The notes under the pieces: model-generated
Told to the model about the DNA's origin: nothing
What the model saw: only the letters and a program-made list of their open reading frames with translations
Database searches by the model: none
From: Bacillus australimaris
Lineage (GTDB): Bacteria > Bacillota > Bacilli > Bacillales > Bacillaceae
Assembly (NCBI RefSeq): GCF_001307105.1
Contig: NZ_LGYN01000028.1
Span: forward strand, 62,001-126,000
Length of the DNA stretch: 64,000 nucleotides
Direction: 5' to 3'
Position numbers and translations under genes: made by a program
In this document: piece by piece, positions 59,373-64,000 of the stretch
Layout of the letters: the number at the start of each line of letters is the position of its first letter
Position numbering within the stretch: the stretch's first letter is position 1

Positions 59373-60208
59373 ATAAAAATTTAGATGGTAAAGTAGCTGT
59401 CATAACAGGAGGAAGTGGAGTACTTTGCAGCGCCATGGCAAAGGAACTTGCTAGACATGGCGTGTCTGTGGCTATTTTAAATAGAACAGTCGAAAAGGGT
59501 GAAAAGGTAGCCGAAGAAATTAACCTTATGGGCGGGAAAGCGATTGCTATTAAATGTGATGTTATGAATAAAGAGAGTGTTGAACAAGCCGAGAAGATTG
59601 TAACAGAGGAATTAGGCATGTGTACAATATTGATAAATGGAGCTGGTGGTAATCACTCAAGTGCAAATACAACCAACGAAATATTTCAAACAGAAGACCT
59701 TACTAATCCTAAGGTAAGTACTTTTTTTCATTTAAGTACAGATAGTGTGCAAAATGTATTTGATTTAAATTTTATGGGGACTTTCATTCCTACACAAATT
59801 TTCACTAAAAATATGGTTCATCAAAAGGGAGCAGTTGTCATCAACATGTCATCTATGAGTGCCCCTTCTCCTATGACCAAAGTCCCTGCTTATAGCGCGG
59901 CAAAAGCAGCAATTGAAAATTTCACCAAATGGTTAGCTGTTCATATGGCTGAGGCAGGAATTAGAGTAAATGCTATTGCACCGGGCTTCTTTTTAACCTC
60001 ACAAAATAAAAACCTTCTCCTAACTGAAGAAGGAGATTATACAGAGAGGTCTCATAAGATTATTTCAAACACACCAATGAGAAGATTTGGTACGCCAGAA
60101 GATCTTCTTGGTACCCTATTATGGCTTGTTGATGATCATATGTCAGCATTTGTTACCGGCGTGACAATTCCTGTTGATGGAGGTTTTATGGCGTATTCAG
60201 GTGTTTAA
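59366..60208 (+). CDS. uxuB: UxuB/YjmF-type SDR fructuronate (mannonate) oxidoreductase
   Basis: A 280-residue short-chain dehydrogenase: [16 protein letters not shown] (nucleotide site, about residue 14), [12 protein letters not shown], catalytic Ser in [11 protein letters not shown] and YSAAKAAIE (about residue 175), and end motif [12 protein letters not shown]. The Bacillus fructuronate reductase YjmF (UxuB) is of this SDR type and unlike E. coli UxuB. It links UxaC and UxuA by reducing fructuronate to mannonate. AAAGGAGGAAGC precedes ATG 59366, which overlaps uxuA by 7 bases. Confidence 0.85.
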   Translation: MVNKNLDGKVAVITGGSGVLCSAMAKELARHGVSVAILNRTVEKGEKVAEEINLMGGKAIAIKCDVMNKESVEQAEKIVTEELGMCTILINGAGGNHSSANTTNEIFQTEDLTNPKVSTFFHLSTDSVQNVFDLNFMGTFIPTQIFTKNMVHQKGAVVINMSSMSAPSPMTKVPAYSAAKAAIENFTKWLAVHMAEAGIRVNAIAPGFFLTSQNKNLLLTEEGDYTERSHKIISNTPMRRFGTPEDLLGTLLWLVDDHMSAFVTGVTIPVDGGFMAYSGV

Positions 60209-60292
60209 TATTTTTATTTTTTTCCTTGTCATACATCTTTATTTTATATGTTTTTTTAAATTTATAAGTAGGCTTGGAAAGGAGAAATAAGA

Positions 60293-61846
60293 ATGCAGAC
60301 TGAGAACAGGAAACTAACACTCAAAAATTATATTGGTTATGGAACAATGGATTTATTTGGAGGGGGAGCATTCGCTATAATAGGCGCATGGATGTTATAT
60401 TTTTTCATTACATACTGTGGTCTTACCCCTGTTGAAGCAGGATCTATTATTGCAATTGCTCGTATTATTGATGCTATAGCAAGCCCAATTATGGGCCATA
60501 TCACTGACAATTTTGGTCGTACAAAACTTGGGAAAAAATTTGGAAGACGCAGATTCTTTTTACTAGTTGGAAGCCCTTTGATGGTTATTTATTCTCTTCT
60601 TTGGATTTCTGATATGAATTACTGGTACTATTTAACGGTTTATATTTTGTTAGAATTCCTTGCAGCAATGGTATTAATTCCATTTGAAACACTTGGAGCT
60701 GAAATGACTAATGATTTTAATGCACGGACCAAGCTCTCAACAATAAGATTAATCTATTCAGGACTAGGAACATTTTTAGCTACCTTTATTCCAGGCAGAT
60801 TATTCGAAATATTCGGAAAAGATTCACCTCAAGTTTTTCTTTACAATGGGATTATCTTCACCTTTATTTTTATGGCTGCATTATTAATTACACATAGAAC
60901 AACATGGGAACGTAAAATAGAAGAAGACATGATAGAACCTGATGGTGTAGAAAAAGTACCTGCTATAGAATCCATAAAAAAAGTCATCATTGACTTAACA
61001 TCTACTTTTAGAATTAGAAGTTTCCGTCAGCACCTCACGATGTATATTTGTTCGTTTACTGCCATGGATATTTTAAACGCTGTCTTTGTCTACTTTGTTG
61101 TGTTTTCTTTAAATAAAGATGCAGTGCTCGCAGCCGATTTATTATCTATTGGTTCATTACTTCAAATGGTATGTACAATATTGTTTGGTTGGCTCGTAAT
61201 TAAAATAGGTCCTGCGCCATCTTTGAAAATATCTTATATTGCTATTATTACATGTATAAGCGGTTATATATTTTTATACTTCACACAACCAACTTATATG
61301 ATTATAGCGCTGTATGCTTTCTCTGTGATCTTAGGCATCGGAAAGAGTGGATTATATTATATACCATGGAATATTTACACTTTCATTCCTGATGTAGATG
61401 AAATGGTCACTCGTAAAAGAAGAGAAGGAATATTTGCAGGTATTATGACTTTTACACGCAAGAGTACTACAGCTTTAGCCACATTCTTGGTAGGAGTTAT
61501 TTTACAGGAAAGTGGATTCGTTGCAAATGCGACGACACAGTCTACTACAGCAATTAATGGGATTGTAGGTATCCTGTTTTTCGGAACTGTAGGGCTAGTC
61601 GGTATTAGTTTAATTATTTCATTTAGATTTAAATTATCTAAGAAAACTCATTCCATTATGATTAATGAAATTAATAGGTTAAAGAATAATGGTTCAATGG
61701 AACAGGCTGATGATGAAACAAGACATGTTTTGAAAGCGCTAACAGGATGGAATTACGAGAACCTTTGGGGTAATAATAACGTAGGATATCAGAATAAGCT
61801 CCAAAATTTAGAACAACAAGATTTTAAACAGCAGGATATGAACTAA
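60293..61846 (+). CDS. GPH-family sugar (probably hexuronate/glucuronide) transporter
   Basis: A 517-residue permease with about 12 membrane helices. Motifs include YGTMDLFGGGAFAIIGAWMLYFF, IARIIDAIASPIMGHITDN and GKKFGRRRFFLLVGSP, the cytoplasmic basic loop typical of GPH symporters such as UidB and MelB. A hydrophilic C-terminal tail of about 60 residues follows the last helix. As last gene of the uxuA operon it most likely imports the uronate or its glycoside. GGAAAGGAG precedes ATG 60293. Confidence 0.82.
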   Translation: MQTENRKLTLKNYIGYGTMDLFGGGAFAIIGAWMLYFFITYCGLTPVEAGSIIAIARIIDAIASPIMGHITDNFGRTKLGKKFGRRRFFLLVGSPLMVIYSLLWISDMNYWYYLTVYILLEFLAAMVLIPFETLGAEMTNDFNARTKLSTIRLIYSGLGTFLATFIPGRLFEIFGKDSPQVFLYNGIIFTFIFMAALLITHRTTWERKIEEDMIEPDGVEKVPAIESIKKVIIDLTSTFRIRSFRQHLTMYICSFTAMDILNAVFVYFVVFSLNKDAVLAADLLSIGSLLQMVCTILFGWLVIKIGPAPSLKISYIAIITCISGYIFLYFTQPTYMIIALYAFSVILGIGKSGLYYIPWNIYTFIPDVDEMVTRKRREGIFAGIMTFTRKSTTALATFLVGVILQESGFVANATTQSTTAINGIVGILFFGTVGLVGISLIISFRFKLSKKTHSIMINEINRLKNNGSMEQADDETRHVLKALTGWNYENLWGNNNVGYQNKLQNLEQQDFKQQDMN

Positions 61847-61924
61847 CTTTGGTTGTTAGTTGAGAACTACAGCTCAGTTAAATAGTACTTCTATTGATAT
61901 GAGCAGTTCCAGAATCACTTCAAG

Positions 61925-61960
61925 AAAAAAACACCTTCAGATTGATATCAGAGGTGTTTT
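61925..61960. terminator. Bidirectional terminator at the right edge of the uronate island
   Basis: AAAACACCT and AGGTGTTTT enclose a nested TCAGATTGATATCAGA stem, with A/T-runs on both sides. Confidence 0.7.
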
Positions 61961-61998
61961 AAAATATCTTATATTCTTACATTTCGTGTTTTTTGATT

Positions 61999-63432
61999 TT
62001 AAAACCGGATCTCGTCATCTCCATGGATTTGCAGATTCAGCGGCTCACTTTGTGCCTGATGCTTTTTCACATAGCGATGGTAGACAACATATCCAATGAT
62101 CATGAGCGGTACGCCGACATATAACCCGATGCGCTGCTCTTGATCAAAGGCAAGGCTGACCAACACGATGGTATTCAGTGTGATCGCAATGATTGGCAGC
62201 ACCGGATAAAGAGGGGTTTTAAATTTTAAGTTTTCCAACTTTCCGCCTGCTTTCAAGTATTTTCTACGGAAAAGAAGCTGTGATAATGTAATCGTGATCC
62301 AGCCTGTCTGAGCGCTCATTCCGGCAATGGACACGATCCATGCAAATACCGTTTTCTCTGCAAAAAACCCGGATAACAGCGAAATCCCTGTAAACAGGAA
62401 CGTGAGCAGTAAGGCATTCATCGGAATACCGCGCTGATTGACGCGTCTAAATGCTTTTCCTGCCATTCCTTCCTTCGATAAGGAATACAGCATTCTCGTT
62501 GATGCATACAAGCCAGAGTTGGCAACAGATAATAAAGCAATGATAATAACAAAGTTCATAATGTCTGCTGCAAAAGGAATGCCCGTTCTCTCAAACACAG
62601 TAACAAATGGACTTTCTAGCACACTCGCTTCCTTCCAAGGCACCATACCCGCTAAGACGAAAATCGATAAGACGAAAAAGACGAGTGTACGCCATACGGT
62701 CTGATGAATCGAGCGGGGAACGGTTTTCTCAGGGTTTTCACTTTCTCCTGCCGCAATCCCGATCAGCTCTGTCCCTTGAAACGAAAAGTTCACCGTAATC
62801 ATTGTGACCACAACAGCGAGCAATCCATTGGGAAACAGCCCATCACTCACAAAATGACTGAAGTACGGTGCGGGCTCACCGCTCGTTGTTTGAATAAAAC
62901 CAAACATCGCTGCTCCGCCTACGCCAATAAAGAGTAAGATCGCAATTATTTTAATAGTTGAAAAGAAAAACTCCGACTCCCCGAACGCTTTCGCCGAGCG
63001 GGCATTTAATAGGAAAAGACAGATTCCGAATATGAGACACCAAATCCACACATCCACTTGCGGAAGCCAGCGTCTCATCAGCTGCCCTGCTGATAAGAAT
63101 TCTAGGGCGACCGTTGCCGCCCAGCCGAGCCAGTATATCCAGCCAACTGCAAAACCAGCTGCCGGGCTGACAAATTTGGTCGCATACGTATGAAACGACC
63201 CCGACACAGGAAGTGCAACAGACAGCTCCCCAAGACACAGCATGGTTAAATACATAATCAATCCGCCCACAATATATGAAAGAACGGCTCCGACTGGTCC
63301 TGCTTGTCCAATCGTATAGCCCGTCCCTAAGAAAAAGCCCGTTCCAATGACACCGCCAAGTGAAATCATAAATAAATGACGGGAGGTCATCGCCCTTTTT
63401 AATTGTTCAGGCTGATTTTGTCCAACATCCAC
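61999..63432 (-). CDS. APC-family amino-acid permease (AAT/RocE-YbxG type)
   Basis: A 477-residue transporter with about 12 membrane helices. The amino-acid permease signature RHLFMISLGGVIGTGFFLGTGYTIGQAGP (split, residues 18-45) and the second-helix block ELSVALPVSGSFHTYATKFVSPAAGFAVGW are typical of the AAT group (RocE, AapA, YbxG, YdgF). The exact substrate is not clear. GTG 63432 follows AAGGAGG. Base composition returns to the chromosomal type, so this marks the far side of the island. Confidence 0.82.
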   Translation of the reverse strand: MDVGQNQPEQLKRAMTSRHLFMISLGGVIGTGFFLGTGYTIGQAGPVGAVLSYIVGGLIMYLTMLCLGELSVALPVSGSFHTYATKFVSPAAGFAVGWIYWLGWAATVALEFLSAGQLMRRWLPQVDVWIWCLIFGICLFLLNARSAKAFGESEFFFSTIKIIAILLFIGVGGAAMFGFIQTTSGEPAPYFSHFVSDGLFPNGLLAVVVTMITVNFSFQGTELIGIAAGESENPEKTVPRSIHQTVWRTLVFFVLSIFVLAGMVPWKEASVLESPFVTVFERTGIPFAADIMNFVIIIALLSVANSGLYASTRMLYSLSKEGMAGKAFRRVNQRGIPMNALLLTFLFTGISLLSGFFAEKTVFAWIVSIAGMSAQTGWITITLSQLLFRRKYLKAGGKLENLKFKTPLYPVLPIIAITLNTIVLVSLAFDQEQRIGLYVGVPLMIIGYVVYHRYVKKHQAQSEPLNLQIHGDDEIRF

Positions 63433-63644
63433 AATGATGCCCTCCTTCTTCTAAGATGCTCAGTTATCAAAACATGTCTCCATGTGATTCATTCCATTTT
63501 CAAAATAACCTACTAATTATACATCTTTTATAATAAATATGCTTCCTTCTATGGTCACTGTCTCAAAGTCTTTATTTTAGTAATGTTCGCACAACTATGC
63601 AGTAGATTTCACCATATAATCGGACCCAAAATATTTGCACTAAA

Positions 63645-63681
63645 AAACCAGCATGGCACATCATCTTCACACACTGGTTTC
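63645..63681 (-). terminator. Possible terminator of the dienelactone hydrolase gene
   Basis: On the minus strand ACCAG and CTGGT pair across a loop of about 20 bases and are followed by TTTTTT. The stem is short. Confidence 0.4.
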
Positions 63682-63684
63682 ACC

Positions 63685-64000
63685 TCATTCTTTTAACAAA
63701 CACCCTTTGATAAAATCATCTATTTCCTGAAAACAGCGATTTTTCGATTCAGCGTGAAAAGCCGTGGAATATGGATTGGCGAATCCATGCTCTCCCTCTA
63801 CTATTGTTACGCGAAGTTTTTCCTTTTTCTCCAAAACACTCGCAAGCTCCTGGGGGTTAAAGGATGCTTCGACTTCCGGGAAAAATAACAGCGTTTTGCA
63901 GGCAGGCACAAGATCAATGTCATCTCTGATCCTTGAACCATAAAATCCAATGACTCCAGTAAACAACTGCTCATATTGACTGCATCGCCAAGCAATGGTT
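63685..64000 (-). CDS. Dienelactone hydrolase-family alpha/beta hydrolase, C-terminal part
   Basis: The frame is open to the window edge, so the N-terminal part, with the usual Cys/Ser nucleophile, is missing. The visible 104 residues begin TIAWRCSQYEQLFTGVIGFYGS, then VPACKTLLFFPEVEASF and the catalytic-His segment VEGEHGFANPYSTAFHAES. The pattern HGF...P..A.H is characteristic of dienelactone hydrolase-like proteins. The substrate is unknown. Confidence 0.7.
   Translation of the reverse strand, partial: TIAWRCSQYEQLFTGVIGFYGSRIRDDIDLVPACKTLLFFPEVEASFNPQELASVLEKKEKLRVTIVEGEHGFANPYSTAFHAESKNRCFQEIDDFIKGCLLKE

Noticed and set aside
53307-61998. Prophage or integrative element around the uronate genes
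   Set aside because: No integrase, transposase, tRNA or flanking direct repeat is visible; only composition and gene content point to transfer.

Overview
The window looks like chromosome from a low-GC Gram-positive of the Bacillus subtilis group. The gene content and protein sequences fit the B. pumilus / safensis / altitudinis branch best; this is an inference from remembered family relationships, because no search could be run. Most genes are recognisable orthologs of the B. subtilis ydz-yda-ycs-ycn-ycl region, read here in reverse order. There are no rRNA or tRNA genes, CRISPR arrays, transposases or prophage structural genes. || Layout. 0-6.8 kb: end of a GntR regulator, ydzA, a 220-bp structured repeat, a large unknown membrane protein facing a run of very small membrane proteins, and the general-stress genes ydaG, ydaD and ydaC, each with a SigB-like promoter. 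6.8-11.9 kb: mtlR, a C45-type amide hydrolase, lipC and azoR. 11.9-18.2 kb: the 5-oxoproline (pyroglutamate) operon pxpA(ycsF)-ycsG-ycsI-kipI-kipA-kipR and ycsE. 18.3-22.2 kb: small genes, a RidA protein, a candidate 24-residue peptide and a chemoreceptor. 22.2-25.5 kb: mtlA-mtlF-mtlD. 25.8-28.1 kb: copper-uptake genes ycnJ-ycnI. 28.3-34.6 kb: a quinone reductase, then gabT-permease-gabD divergent from gabR. 34.6-40.5 kb: an ArsR regulator, a lipoprotein, ycnC-ycnB, aspartokinase yclM and a GAF-STAS protein. 40.5-42.6 kb: two-component pair yclJ-yclK. 42.9-49.5 kb: a complete yxeKLMNOPQ operon for S-(2-succino)cysteine salvage. 49.7-53.3 kb: yclG and the peptide transporter yclF. 53.3-61.9 kb: an AT-rich hexuronate catabolism island (uxaC, two Gfo/Idh oxidoreductases, GntR regulator, uxuA, uxuB-type SDR, GPH transporter). 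62-64 kb: an amino-acid permease and a partial dienelactone hydrolase. || How it works together. The genes are mainly scavenging and stress modules: mannitol import under MtlR and catabolite repression, 5-oxoproline recycling under KipR, GABA use under GabR, succinated-thiol recycling, uronate degradation, copper import, quinone/azo detoxification and multidrug efflux. Regulatory DNA is unusually readable: paired MtlR operators and cre sites at the two separated mtl loci, tandem palindromes in front of pxpA, a candidate MhqR-type site before azoR, a palindrome that sits on the start codon of a probably leaderless ArsR gene, and GntR-type inverted repeats plus a cre in the uronate island. The least explained items are the structured repeat at 764-985, the 24-aa peptide at 20240-20314, the non-coding block at 3994-4427, the unknown membrane-protein cassette at 985-3984 and the two oxidoreductases in the uronate island.
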